This document shows, one piece after another, positions 1-12,000 of a DNA stretch of 64,000 nucleotides (the stretch's first letter is position 1; each line of letters starts with the position of its first letter). The translations under genes and the position numbers were made by a program. Source of the DNA: Strongylocentrotus droebachiensis (lineage: Eukaryota; Echinodermata; Echinoidea; Camarodonta; Strongylocentrotidae); the NCBI GenBank assembly GCA_035222895.1, contig JAVYIG010000037.1, positions 1 through 64,000 of the forward strand, read 5' to 3'. The notes beneath the pieces are model-generated. The model was not told where the DNA came from. It ran no database searches and saw nothing but the letters and a program-made list of their open reading frames with translations.

Positions 1-107
1 ATAATTGCCAGAGTGAGACCAACTCGAACCGGGTTATCCAATTCTCCTAATCAATAGCACTAAAGATATCTTTTGGGTTTTCGTTTTATTGAATGTGCCC
101 ATTTTCA

Positions 108-172
108 GCGATTGATTGGAGGTCTTGCGATTGATTCGAATTAATCGCAACTCTTTATAAGACGAGGCCCTG
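108..172. mobile_element. MITE terminal fragment (GCGATTGAT family)
   Basis: This short piece carries GCGATTGATT, AATCGCAACTC and AAGACGAGGCCC. These match one end of the complete inverted-repeat element at 47,905-48,061, whose ends read GGGCCCCGTCTTACAAAG and CTTTGTAAGACGGGGCC. Only one end remains here. The assignment rests on within-window similarity. Confidence 0.55.
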
Positions 173-360
173 TAGGCGTGTTGTTTATGACGGGTCTGCT
201 GTATTATTTCATGACTATAAGGCGTTAATTTACTTCAACATATTACATCACTTTCATACAATAAAATTTATATCATTTCATCAAGACAAGTGTTAAATTC
301 TTTTTCAATCAAAGAAGGCCCTATCACTCTTTCGTAGAAAAAAAAAAATCTCTCGTCTCT

Positions 361-500
361 CAGCCAGAACCCACCCCCCCCCCCCCACATACACTTCCAC
401 CTTTCTTTTTTCTCTCTCGCTCTCTCTCTCTCTCTCTCTGTCTCTCCCTCCCTCCCTCTCTCCCCCCTCTCTCTCTCTCCCTCCCCTTTCGCCTGTTTGT
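361..500 (+). repeat. poly-C tract and (CT)n microsatellite
   Basis: A C run of about 16 bases is followed by a (CT)n-rich pyrimidine tract. The apparent Arg/Glu reading frame on the minus strand is a translation of this tract and is not a gene. The 360 bases to the left hold no gene I can see apart from the MITE fragment. Confidence 0.9.
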
Positions 501-519
501 CTGAATCTCTCATTCCCTT

Positions 520-815
520 TTAGCTCGTTCTGTGTTGTGGTCGAGTGGATACCCCACCGGACTGATGATCACAGTCATGGTTCGCAGTTCGAGTCCCACC
601 GCGGTACTATTGTCCTTATAGGCAAGACATAAATCTACATTCGCCACTCTCCGCTCAGGTGTAGTAAGTGGATGCCTGGTAGGAATTTATTCATCTGATG
701 CTTTTAGCTCCCGAGGGCAACAGGGCTAAAGCCACAGTAATGTTATACTGTCTTTATGGTTTGTCGGCGCGTTTCATGTGCCCAACATAAATGTAGCTGT
801 ATGTAGTACTATTGG
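520..815 (+). mobile_element. tRNA-derived SINE
   Basis: The left part resembles a tRNA-type RNA polymerase III promoter: an A-box-like stretch (GTGGTCGAGTGGATACC, about 536-553) and a B box (AGTTCGAGTCC, about 586-596) at normal tRNA spacing. A tRNA-unrelated body follows. Related heads occur at 17,092 on the same strand and at 22,241-22,558 on the opposite strand, all sharing the accessory text around the CCACCGCGG and TAAGTGG motifs. A (CT)n tract lies just downstream. It is a SINE, not a functional tRNA gene: the anticodon arm and acceptor pairing are not convincing. Confidence 0.75.
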
Positions 816-824
816 TATTACTAC

Positions 825-925
825 GCCCTCTCTCTCTCTCTCTCTCTCTCTCTATACCTGCCTCTCTCTTTCTCTCTCCCTCTCTCTTTTTCTCTCTTTC
901 TCTATCTCTCTCATCCATTTTTAGT
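825..925 (+). repeat. (CT)n microsatellite
   Basis: Imperfect CT dinucleotide tract with TTT and ATA interruptions. Between here and 2,147 I see no gene, only a C run at 1,578-1,596 and a G run at 1,894-1,908. Confidence 0.9.
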
Positions 926-2147
926 GGTACACTTTCTTTCTGTTTTCCTGCATATTAAAGCGATTGACAGGTTCCAATTTTTCACAGCTCCTCTTCAAAC
1001 TTTATTGAGAAACAAACACTCATGATCATGATCATGATTACTCAAATAATACAGATTATCAGGGATATTGTTAAATCTCCATGCCATAGAAATATGATTA
1101 TCATATAATATAAATTGCTAAATAATTAATGCTGAAACAATGTAACAGAATGATGTTATGTTTTTTTTGGTATTCCTGGGGACCTAGTGACGGGTTATTC
1201 CATTATCCTGTTATCAATGAATTAACCATATACAATACTTTGAATCCAGACTGCAAACATGTTGCTTGTTGCTATGGCGGGCAAGCCTCGGGAAAGCTTA
1301 CGGGTTGTCAAGAACAACCTTTCTTTAAACAATATGCATACACAAATTGAATATGTTAGTAAACCGGTCTATTGGACCCAAAGTCTGTTATAAACATTTG
1401 TTTTCATTCCAACCAAAACAAAAGCCACATTATCATCAATATTAGTACATGCCATTACAGAGTATCCTTCCGAATTTCCTACATGCACCCCTCTCTCTTT
1501 CTCTCCCCGACCCGGACCAATAACATATATTTGTTTAATACATTATTTGAGGTATTCCTGCTTTCAGTTGTACTTTCACCCCCCCCCCCCCCCCCCACCC
1601 CTTTCAAATAGACCAAAGTAGGATCTGTTCACTGTGTGTCAGCTGAAAAAAAAAATCATGAATAGCCCGTGATGTCAAAATTTTAAAAATATATGTTTCT
1701 TTGGTTGCCAATTTTTGTTGTTCCTATCATCATAATAAAAAAACTTGTTGCCAATCATGCTAGACACCCTTCTCTTACTCAAACTGTGCTTGCGACGCCC
1801 CACTTACAACGTACAATCCCAACACATCCAGTACTCTTTAAAGCTCTCCGTACTAATGTGTAGCTCTCATCAGTGACAGTGGCTCCATGGGTTGGGGGGG
1901 GGGGGGGGTAACGGCGGGGACTTGTTCCCACATCAAACTGACCGAAAGAGGAGAAAGGAGAAGGGAGAGGGGGTAAGGGGGTATGAACAATTATGATAGG
2001 TGCACCCCTCTCACTCTCACTACCCATTAAACCTGGTGCCCTGTTAATTTGCGCTTCAAGAACGCTTTTACACCAGTGCCGCCCTATTATGATCCATTAA
2101 TCTCAGGGCCCACACTAAGCCACTGGCTCTGATCTGACGAAAAGCCA

Positions 2148-3773
2148 TCAAATAGAATTTAACAGTTCTTCAAATCTCGTCAAATTCTGTAAGTTTCTCG
2201 ATTGTCTGAACTGGCTGTCTTTTGTTCTCGATGCATTCGATTTGAAACCCTTGGCTACATGATCTGGTACGCTAAACTTTCCTTTGGAGTGGTATAGATC
2301 TGTTGATCCGCTAGAATCTGGGATGAGTGAGTTGGCTAGACGTGTAAAACGAGGATCCTCCATCAACTCTGTTCTATCCGATAGCTGCAAGGCGCGAGCA
2401 TTATTATTTGCAATCTTCTTGGCTCGCCGTTTCTTATTTCGCGAGGTCGTGCGTGATCTCAGAAGCGCGATCTGAGCTACGACCGTCAGCGAATTGTCAG
2501 ATTGCTTCTTCGACTTCTTACTGCCGTCATCGGAAGAGTCTGCACCGTCCTCTTTTCCAGCGTTGAGTCTCTTGGCAATAGAGGCAAAGTTGATCTTTTT
2601 GGTGCCACCGGGAGTTGCACTTCCATCGCCTTCTGTTCTAAAGCGCTCGACCAATATTGCGGGGCTTTCAGGATTTGCGAAAGACTCAGATCTGATGAGC
2701 TCCACTAAAAACTTTCCACGGCTGGCAGGTTTTTGCTCGGCATCTCCATGATTGGTTCCGTCTATTGCATCTGCATGATCTGGCGAATTAAGTCTAGATG
2801 GTGGTTTGCTCTCAGATGTTTGTCTAATTTCATTGAGCTGTTTGGTCAGTAAATTTTTACTGATAGACATATTTTGACTGGTTGGTCGTCTACTCTCACC
2901 AGGGGTATTAGGGTTATCCATAGGCACCTGACCCGACCCCTTCTGACCTTTTCCTTCATCCTTGGCCGAAGCTACTCGCGATGCTACCTCATTTGCTTCT
3001 TGGATTCCTTCCAGGATACGATTCGTTTCTTCCTCTTCGTTGATATTGCTGATACACGCTCTCATGTAAGGACTGTTCAAGAATCGTTCAGTCTCACCAA
3101 CTGCGGAATCATGCGACTTGTCTCTGGTACAGCTCAAAGGACGCATATACCCCGGGGACTTCCCTCTGGACTCTGCCCTTGCGTCATCTCTCGAGAAGGA
3201 ATCCCTTGTCTGTTGATGCAGAGCCCCTACTGGATAGATGTTGGGAAGATGTGAACGGTCAGTATCGCTTGTTGGAATCATGGGTGATCTACTGCCATCG
3301 CGCCTAGTCAGGTTCTTTGCCTGATCGACCTTCTGCTTGTGATGGACGAACTCTCGCTTCTTCTGCTTCATCTGTCGCTTCGTCTGATCCTCATCTTCCA
3401 GGAGCTTCTCAAACTCGCGATTGAATCGTCTCACCTCGTAATCATTCGTCTCCATGATGCACTTCCCAACACGACTCTCTACGATGTTCCTAGCCATCTC
3501 CAAGCCCTTCCTGCGATCCATGATTGACTTCTGAGACACTTCCTTGGTTTGTCCTTGATTGTTGTACGTGGACATCATCCCATAATCGCTGTTAGTCGAG
3601 TTGGTGATCCTCAGCCCAACCTTCCCGATAGTCGTCAGCTTGAGCTTGCGTGCGATGTCGATAGCGCCCTGCTTGTTGATGTATCGAGGCCCTGGTTTAT
3701 CACGGGGGTTCTTCAGCGAAGAAGGCTTGTTGGTGTTCTGTGGAATCCCCATGATCCTCTCCATGCGAGACAT
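2148..3773 (-). CDS. orphan basic disordered protein, single open exon
   Basis: This is the longest clean frame in the window: 541 residues from ATG at 3,773 to a stop at 2,148, with no repeat content. I do not recognise the product. Residues 1-80 look ordered and hold a Gly/Lys/Arg-rich stretch (NKQGAIDIARKLKLTTIGK). About 85-155 is a charged, probably helical segment (FNREFEKLLEDEDQTKRQMK). The remainder is Ser/Asp/Lys/Arg-rich and likely disordered, with a nuclear-localisation-like cluster NKKRRAKK near residue 445. No signal peptide or membrane segment is seen. Upstream of the ATG the minus strand reads ACTAAGCAG, so an intron acceptor may lie 2 bases before the start and an untranslated 5' exon could exist to the right. 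Length, normal composition and absence of stops argue for a real gene; no homology is claimed. Confidence 0.72.
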   Translation of the reverse strand: MSRMERIMGIPQNTNKPSSLKNPRDKPGPRYINKQGAIDIARKLKLTTIGKVGLRITNSTNSDYGMMSTYNNQGQTKEVSQKSIMDRRKGLEMARNIVESRVGKCIMETNDYEVRRFNREFEKLLEDEDQTKRQMKQKKREFVHHKQKVDQAKNLTRRDGSRSPMIPTSDTDRSHLPNIYPVGALHQQTRDSFSRDDARAESRGKSPGYMRPLSCTRDKSHDSAVGETERFLNSPYMRACISNINEEEETNRILEGIQEANEVASRVASAKDEGKGQKGSGQVPMDNPNTPGESRRPTSQNMSISKNLLTKQLNEIRQTSESKPPSRLNSPDHADAIDGTNHGDAEQKPASRGKFLVELIRSESFANPESPAILVERFRTEGDGSATPGGTKKINFASIAKRLNAGKEDGADSSDDGSKKSKKQSDNSLTVVAQIALLRSRTTSRNKKRRAKKIANNNARALQLSDRTELMEDPRFTRLANSLIPDSSGSTDLYHSKGKFSVPDHVAKGFKSNASRTKDSQFRQSRNLQNLTRFEELLNSI

Positions 3774-4793
3774 GACTGCTTAGTTGTATCAATCAATTTG
3801 TTCTCGAATAACAAAAATTAGGCCAGTGGAGCTCTAGCTGCATCAGGTGGTACTCATATGCGACGACCAAAGATTCACTTTATTATACAGGCATGTTCAT
3901 CACCCTCACGATCTGAAGTATAAACAAAACAGAAGAAAAAGAAACATATTTAATTAAAACATTTTCATAACGACCGGTCATAAGAAGGAATAATAATTGA
4001 CTGTTAAATCTTTCACAAGCCCCATGAACAATGACGTTGTAACAAAGTAATTCATTACAAATTACATAGGCGTCAGCCCCAGATTCACCAAATATTTTAT
4101 GGCAAAATTTCACTTAAATAATCATAATGACGTGAAAAATTTTGTCATTTAAGACTAAACTCTGCAAAGATTTCCCCCAATTGTGTCTGAAGGCAAATAC
4201 TGATCAACTAATACATTATTTGGGTTTTCTGTTGTATGCAGAAACATAAATAATGTATCCTTTCATCATTATTCGACTTTAAACACATTTAAAAAAAAAA
4301 TCCATATGAGTCTTGAATAACATCCTTTTACACCATTATTATACAATTTAAGTATAATTTTGCCATCAAACTTTTGGGGCTCCTAACATTCTAGAAGAGC
4401 CCCCCCCCCCCCCCTTCCCCCCTCCCTCCGTTGATGTGAATGTTTATTTTATTTGTTTAAACAAAATACATTCATGTTTGCTACTAGTAGTGGACAATCC
4501 AATGCTATAGCTATAACCACAGGAAAATGACGGATGGAGCTGCATTTCCCACCACCCCTCTCCCTCCCCCACAATAACAAAAAAATCCCACTTCATTTTG
4601 TGGGAAGTGAGATTGTCTATTCACAAGTTCTTTTTGTCTGGTATATTTTGATGACGAAACAAGCATTCCGATTTTTTTTTTTTTTTTTTTTTTTTTGAGT
4701 TGTGACATTTTTATTTTTCGGGGATGGGGGGGGGGGGGTGCGGGAGAGGAGGACACTTTTTTGGGGGGAGGGGGCAAAATTAAAATATAGGCC

Positions 4794-4824
<31 letters not shown>

Positions 4825-7555
4825 GAGAACTTTTTTTCCTTTTTTCCCTTCTTTTTTGGGGGCCCGCTTTTGTTTTTTGTTTGTTAAAAAACAGGTAACA
4901 TTTACGTTACTATCCTGTTTTTTACAGTTTAGGGGGATGGGGGGGGGGGGGTGCGGGCCGGTGGAATCGGCCCTTGGATCCGCGCCTGATGGAAGCCATG
5001 TCGTCTTTTCTATAGAAAGGGATGAATTTATTGTGGTCCCCACCTCTTCCCCCATTAGACTTGGCAGATTATTGTCTGATTATAACTGCAGTGAATGACA
5101 GTCAGTAGCACAAACGAGTCTTAACGATGATAAAGGCTACGGCAGGTTACTAACACATATTTATTCTCTTGTATGCAAACACTCAAATTTTGCAGTGAAT
5201 CAATATCATCATAATCTGTCATTTACAAATGAGTCTTACATCTTCTCGCCTTTATATTTGCAGAATGCAGACTATAGGCTGTACATTTTGGACAATTTAA
5301 ATGGAGAGTACTATAGAATTACATTAAACTAAGGCAACACGGCTTTTGTTTCGTGCCTTTTGTTACGTCATGATTGATCAAAACAAATACTTTTGACACC
5401 ACGTTTATACAGGCTAATTTCAGAAAATATGGAGGGAGTGTGGAGAAAAACTTTAATTCGAAATAGTTCAGGGATACAATCATATTTTCTATTAAGAACA
5501 ACGTTGCTTTCCTTTCAGTTTCTTTACCGCTACCTCTAGGAATGTTTATATTTTATTATTTGCAACTGTTATTAATAGAACTTGTTTAAAAGATAATTTG
5601 ATTAAAACACACACGTATTGGCAGGAGAATGAAATTTGATTGTTCACTGAGCATGATATCTAATTTTATTTAAATCATTCGGGAAATAAAAATAAAAATT
5701 CAGGAAAATGTATTAAAATAAGATTTAACTTGTTTTACACAGAATGAGATTTCGCTTATCAATTTAAATTAAATTCGCAACGTGATCATTCAACAGAGGA
5801 ATGGTTGAGTTTGAGCTGCTTTTGCAAGGTGAGATTACCTGGAGTGTTGCGAAAGAATTGATTGCTGTTAGAATGATATAAATTCTGTATCATATACCCC
5901 AATTCAATACTCCTGTATTTGAGAATATTACCGCCGTATCATCATCATATCCTTACAAGACATCAATAAACAGTATCCGGTTTCGGTTAGAATACGATAC
6001 TACATTCATCACTCAATGAAGGTGATGACATGTGGGCAACTTTGAGCCTGTGCTTATTTTCAGGAGATCAGAAATTAAACCTTTCCCCTGAATCTCGAAT
6101 TCCACATACTAATCACTCCTCATCTCAGGTAGCTATCCCCAATACTTGATACAGGAATCCAATGCCTTTACCTCCCTTCATTTATATAATGTATTTGTTC
6201 GATGTCATACACTTTCAATCTTGAAGCTGGAATATAGCTTTCTTACCTAATTTTGTGAAATGATATTATCAGTACTTATGATTTATTTTCGATGCATACA
6301 TTCAATAAAGCTTTTTGTTGTCTGCATTCTTATTTTCGTTTTCGAGAGGGCGTCAATTCAAGCTTATGCTTCATCTTCTGTATACATTGTCATTCCATAC
6401 ATCAAAAGTTGTACGATTGTATTTTGATGTAAATATGTTGACGTATATGGAACAAATAAATATCAAATCGAATCATCTTAGAACTCTATTGATCCATTTA
6501 CAGAGTCATAGGGATTGATTTATAAGGTTATGAAAAGAAAATTTACCCGTCAAGAATAAATCAAATTGTCACAACCATTTCATGGTCAACAGTGCATGTA
6601 CTTATGGCTGAATGTACATGAAAGTGCTGGATATTTAAAAAGTCTCACATACTAGTTACATATTCATGATACTACTCAGACTTCTCTCTCCTTCTATACC
6701 TTTTATAATTATATTCATTTGATGGTTTTAGCTTTCTATAATTCATGCAACTTTACAAGAATAAAGTTTTACCAGGGACATGTCACTAATGCTACTGCAA
6801 AACTTTAGAACCAATGCACTTATAATATCTATCATCTTTTTACGACTCTACAACATACTGGATTGTTAGTCTTACATTGTAATAGATGCTTTTACTGATG
6901 TAATTATTATGTAATAATTTTTGTCATTATTTTTTTAATCGCATGTAGCATTCAAATCATGAATCATACTATACCTGCATGTCATACACATTATTATTAT
7001 ATGCTACGTTGTAATCATAGACCAATAGACTACTTACCGTCGATATATTCAAGGTGAGAACGAGCCATGCAGGTCCTTCCGAAACAGAACTTTTGCAGTC
7101 GAATATTTGTTTAGTTTTGTTTTTACTTTCCTGTGGTCCGTCCGATGAGTCAATTACAACTGAGGATGAATGTGCTCAGCTCCATTTTCCAGTCTTTTCC
7201 CTCCAAATCACGTATCATGACTCGATAATATTCTCCATGAGCCAGTAGTACTGCATTACTCCGTTTGTATCAGTGCTCGCGTATTAAATACAACAGTTAT
7301 TATTCTCTATAATCCAAGTCATCACTCTGTGCAGCCCCCTTACACTGTCCCATAGGCGTCGTTAGTACTATTGTCAGACATCGGAGCGATTGAGAAGGGG
7401 TACGAGTCCTATTCAATGTAGCGTGTGTCGTCAGGGTAAGCTAAATCCCTAGCAACGCGATCTATAGCCTGAACTATGCCCCAGCGATCAATGACTCGAA
7501 GGCTATGCTTTTATCACAACGCTCAAACTGAGGATTGGGGTTACCGAAATGCTGA
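3774..7555. other. intergenic, AT-rich, no gene seen
   Basis: About 3.8 kb without a supportable coding region. It contains a C run at 4,401-4,416, a T run of 24 at 4,674-4,697, G runs near 4,727 and 4,940, and a (TA)n tract at 4,793-4,820. Short frames here are scattered and have no recognisable content. Regulatory DNA for the gene at 2,148-3,773 could lie in the right-hand part, but I see no specific motif. Confidence 0.6.
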
Positions 7556-7557
7556 AG

Positions 7558-7558
7558 C

Positions 7559-7600
<42 letters not shown>

Positions 7601-7655
7601 TTCTCTCCCTTCTCTCTCTGTTTTTCTCTGTGTCTCTCCTCTCTCTCTGGCTCTC

Positions 7656-7706
<51 letters not shown>

Positions 7707-7822
7707 CCCTTTCACCAGTTACACCCTCACCCCTCGCCCCCTTTTTTTCTCTTTCTTCCTCATTCTCTCTCATACTCTCTCTCTCTCCCTCTCTCAATCT
7801 CCCTCTCTCTCTCTCTCGATTC
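7558..7822 (+). repeat. C run and long (CT)n microsatellite
   Basis: A C run of about 12 is followed by about 250 bp of CT-rich dinucleotide repeat. It explains overlapping Leu/Ser frames on the plus strand and Arg/Glu frames on the minus strand, none of which is a gene. Confidence 0.92.
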
Positions 7823-7984
7823 CATATCAATCGACTTTGCAGACAATCAAATCAACCACCATATCAATCTTCATCCTCATTTCCACGCTACTCATCGCAC
7901 CCCTTCTCCACATGTTGCTTCCTTGCTACTGAGGAGTGACATGCACCTTTTCAAGATGGCAGCTTACTACACTAAATTATCATG

Positions 7985-8690
7985 CTAGATTAAACCTTTA
8001 TAGCGTTGGATCCTCTATATTCACAAAGTTAATCTAACTATTTGAAAAGACGATCACTCCTCCCCCTTTATTTGGGGAATTAATATTTTAGTCTTAAGAG
8101 TTTCTTACCTTTCCCCCCTTTTAAACGCCACCACCCTCCCGCTCTTTTAAACACCACCACCCTCCTGCCGTGATTACTATTTCGGGAAAATGAGATTTAC
8201 CTCAACAAATAAAACTATATACTTTTTATTTTTTAATAGCGAGTATATTGCCGATCGTTCGGTACTAAAAGCATCTCTCCAGATGTTCCGATAAAAAATT
8301 GGATTGACCTAAATATAGCACGTCAGAAGATTTACCGAGCTCAAACATCACATCGGCTCACTGCCACTATCTAGCTCTTGATAATACTCTTGGCATACAC
8401 TCGCAGGTAAATAATGATAATTGTTCATCATATCCCTGCACTTAGACAACTCTTATGTATCATTGTAAGCCACTTTGTACTTCGACGGGGGTGGGGGGGG
8501 GGGGGGATACAGAGGGTCTTTTGTTCAGAGGATCATCGTGATCATAGCCATATTAATTCCGAAACACACAAAACATAATCATGCAGGTTCATTTAAATAT
8601 GTTTGGTCTCTCTCTCTCTCCCTCTCTCTTTCTTTCGCCGGTACTCATGTGCTGTACAGCAGGATTTATGCATGAAAATCACTCCATTTT
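7985..8690 (+). repeat. 0.7-kb dispersed repeat, copy 1
   Basis: This segment aligns by eye over most of its length with 58,415-59,120 in the same orientation. Shared landmarks include AGATTTACCTCA, CTATCTAGCTCTTGATAATA, a G run, a TTGTTCAGAG segment, a CT tract and GTACAGCAGGATTTATGCAT. The first about 110 bp resemble the right half of the MITE at 42,655-42,917. Either a composite mobile element or an old segmental duplication. Confidence 0.8.
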
Positions 8691-10868
8691 TTCTTCTGTC
8701 TTGAGCCTTTTCTTTCTTCTTCTTAGTATGCATTATTTGTTCCGATTTGTTCCGAAAATGTATATGTCGCGATCCATCAGATTTTTATCCTGAATTACCA
8801 AAAGAGATCATGAGCCTTAATTTAAACTAATCGAAAAAGTAAGAATCTAAGAGATTTGTAGCAAAAATGATAGAAACATCCAATTTCCATGAAAACATGT
8901 GTTACTAAACATATCTAAGAATGGAGGAAACTCGAGGCCGCTTTAGCCAATCGAAAGAAGACCTTGATTTTATTTCTATTAAAGATAATAATGAAAGCAA
9001 GATAATTATGTTATAACTCAAAATTGTAATATGCATTTATCAAATATATACCTATATGATATGATTTGTATCAGGGTAATGTTTGGAGAAATTGAAGATA
9101 TCTAGAGAAATACCTACTCGAAAATAATTATCGTCATTCTTATGAATTTGTAATTACAGAGGTTTATCTTCGGCGAATTTTCTATCGTAGACCGATCTAT
9201 TGGCAAATAATATTTATCTTATTTCATACTTGTTTCGGCATTTAAACGGTATAAAAACAGTTTGTACGCTTGTATCATGATTTTATATTAACACCAATGA
9301 AAAAAACTGATCAGAAAATGAGAGCTTGAAGATCAAGAAATAAGTCTACAAATAAATTTTTAGTTTTCATTTTTCGCTGCCAATAGACTAACATAAAATT
9401 AATTTGAGATAGTGTTCTAAACAAATTATGATAGGTTTGGAGTCGCAAAAAGTTTCTTGTCAGGCAAGTTGTCGATCATCTTGGCAGAGACGGTTTTGTG
9501 AAACACTTGGCGGAAAAGTCGAGCAACAACGTCGATTAGATGCCGTTGATCTTGTATTATAACGGTTTCGTGAAACAACCCCCTGAACCTCTCCCACTTT
9601 ACCTTGTTGCAGTGATTCACCGTTGATGGCGTGATACCAAATTCATCATACATCGGGATCGCGGCCTCATTTCATGGTAATTTAGAAAATTGAACGCGAA
9701 CCAGAAATACAGGGGGTCGATACAGCGAAAATATGTAAATATTTGTTTACATATAGTACACTGTTACCCAAAAAGTCGGAATACTAATTCCTTACCTATT
9801 TTCATAAATGATTGTGACAACATTTTCCCTAATCTTTACTGATCCATAAAGCCTGGTCAATGAAGTCTTGAGAAGAAATAACATTAATTTTGTCGACAAT
9901 AAACCATAATGTCACATCCAGTCATTTCATGAAAAGAAGTGAGATAATATATTATTATTCCAACTATAATATTGGCAACAGTGTATATCAGTGTATCAAA
10001 CAATAATATTAAGTAAACACAATTTTTTAAGGGGGATAGGCCTGGAGAGGGGCAACCTAACAATACCATGGACAAACCAGGATAGGAAATGGACACCTTC
10101 CACGAAGTGTGGTAGGGGCATTTGGGGGTGAGGGGGGGGGGGGGGGTGATGTGTTGACAACCAATCGACCAAATGAGGTGAGCTAGATTAGTGGGGGAAA
10201 AGAAAGCACCGTATTGCAAAATGCAATAAAATAAAGAGGGATAGTTGAGTTTTGTTGCAGAGGGGGCTACACAATTTTTTTTTGTTTTTTGTATGAGATA
10301 ATGAAAAATTGAGTGTCAAATTTGAAAGAACATAATATTTAAATGACATAATCATCTTTGTTTTATCAAAATCGGTTCAGAGACGGCTGAAATATAACGA
10401 TTTCTTTCATATGCTAACGCTATGAACATGATACTTTAAACTCCGTATAAGTATAAGGAGGCGAAATATGTTATAAGCAAATGATAAAAGGCAAATGAAC
10501 CTCATAATAACAGAAAGCAATGCAACGATAATCTAAAAAAACAAAACTCTTATAACGTTATTTGTGAACAATTATCTTTTATTGGGGCGTGAAGTGACAA
10601 GATCCTCTAGCAACATATGCGAGGGTGCAAACCGATTGAGCTGTAGATTCATAACACACACACAAACAAATCTATTTTTAACGCACTTGGACCTTTAATA
10701 TTAGCATTAAAGATCAATAACTACTCTTCTTGCCCCTTCTCATTCTCTATTTTCGTGTTCATGTCACCTAGGGCACACCCCCACCCCTAATTAATATACG
10801 GCACCTGCCAATTGTATGCAGGGGGATAACGAATACGTTTTGTTTTTGTTTACATTGGAACTATCTGT
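8691..10868. other. AT-rich stretch, no firm gene
   Basis: There is one 75-codon minus-strand frame at 9,426-9,653 of ordinary amino-acid composition that I cannot identify. It may be an exon, but no convincing splice pair was found. A G run lies near 10,132-10,146. Nothing else is supportable. Confidence 0.5.
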
Positions 10869-10872
10869 TTAA

Positions 10873-11125
10873 AGGGATTGGGAATATTTGCCACAGATTC
10901 TAAACAAAATCCTGGGTTTAGCTCATGCAGCAATCATAATTGTAAACCTTTATATCTGTCAGGAATCCCATGACTTTGCAAGCCGATCGCCTGTCGGATT
11001 ACCAAGATATTTATGATTGGAAATCGAAATTTCAAAAACCCTTTTCCCAACGGTTTTTATAACACTTCAGTCTATTTGGGGAAATGAGTATGGTAAAACC
11101 GATCACTCAAAGATTGTTTTTCTGA
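10873..11125 (+). mobile_element. TTAA-bounded dispersed repeat, copy 1
   Basis: The segment starts after TTAA (10,869-10,872) with AGGGATTGGGAATATTTGCC. It is matched in reverse orientation by 22,140-22,708, which ends CAATCCC followed by TTAA. Shared internal words include AATCCTGGGTTTAGCTCATG, GGAATCCCATG and GGGGAAATGAGTATGGT. A third copy of the terminus alone appears at 63,921. Probably a non-autonomous DNA transposon with TTAA specificity (piggyBac or Kolobok type); superfamily is inference. Confidence 0.65.
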
Positions 11126-11504
11126 TTGGCTTTCTATCTCCATCTTTCTCTCCTCCTCTCTTTATCCCCCTCTGTCACTGACTCACTCTCTTTCTCTCCT
11201 TCTTCTATGCTAACAAATCATATTTTCCTAATCTAGTGCATGTAACATCTCTACCATCTTTTGAAATATATTTTATGGAAAACGGGAAATAATGTTATTG
11301 ATCTTGTGTAATTTTTGGAACATTCCACTACCTTGATTCCTTACAGATTTTTAGTTTTACATGTTATAAAGTGCATGTTTATACAACAGAGCAGTTGCAA
11401 AGTTTTATGTTGCATATAGTTGGAGGTTCCTGCCAAAAAATGACTGTTTATCCAATTTGATAAAACGGTCATTCACTTTAGCGCAAAGACTATTGTCGGC
11501 CCTC

Positions 11505-12000
11505 CCGGGGGGGGGGGGCACAGTGCCCCTACTTTTTCAGATACCCCAAAAGTGCCCCTTTTTACATAGAAAAATTGCCCCTTTTTACATAGGAAAATTG
11601 CCCCTTTTATTTTGTAAGAAGTGCCCCTTTTACTTTGACAAGTACCCCTATTACTTAGTAAAAGTGCCCCTTCCCTCTTTTCACCTCTGACGAGTCTCCT
11701 TTTCATTTTTGACACGTGCCCCTTTTCCTTCGACATGTTCCCATTTTCATTTGCAATAAGTGTCCATTTTCCATTCTCATAAATCTTGAAATCATCTTGA
11801 ATAAGTGCCCTTTTTAATCTCTAGTAGGTGCCTCTTTTCAGGTACGAGAAGTGCCCCTTTTCACTTCTGATAAGTGCCCCCCTCACTTCTGATAATTGCC
11901 CTATTCAAAATTGAGAGGTGCTCCTTTAACTTTGACAACTGCCCCTTTTTTCCTTTGTAAGAAGTGCCCCTTCTCCTTTTAATAACTACCCCTTTTTTAT
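11505..12000 (+). repeat. degenerate GTGCCCCTTTT minisatellite, left part
   Basis: At least 14 variants of GTGCCCCTTTT recur at roughly 25-35 bp spacing, separated by variable AT-rich linkers such as ACTTCTGATAA. A G run precedes the array. The right part continues at 14,667 beyond a LINE insertion, so this was one array before insertion. Confidence 0.88.
11984..12000 (+). repeat. left target-site duplication of the LINE
   Basis: AACTACCCCTTTTTTA is nearly repeated as AACTACCCTTTTTTA at 14,652-14,666, one base shorter. The two copies flank the LINE body exactly, and both are variants of the surrounding minisatellite unit. Confidence 0.7.

Noticed and set aside
268-513. Arg/Glu-rich minus-strand frame
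   Set aside because: Microsatellite translation, as above.
530-605. Functional tRNA gene
   Set aside because: A and B boxes are present, but clover-leaf pairing is poor and the same head-plus-body is dispersed; it is a SINE.
2284-3821. Several plus-strand frames of 60-126 codons
   Set aside because: They are antisense shadows of the 541-codon minus-strand gene.
7335-7430. tRNA or SINE head (GGGGTACGAGTCC resembles a B box)
   Set aside because: No convincing A box at the right distance and no body shared with the other SINEs.
7474-7988. Arg/Glu-rich and Ser/Leu-rich overlapping frames
   Set aside because: Both are translations of the (CT)n microsatellite.
11505-12000. CRISPR-like array (short core with variable spacers)
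   Set aside because: Core is only 11 bp and degenerate, spacers are AT-rich relatives of each other, and the context is eukaryotic; treated as a degenerate minisatellite.
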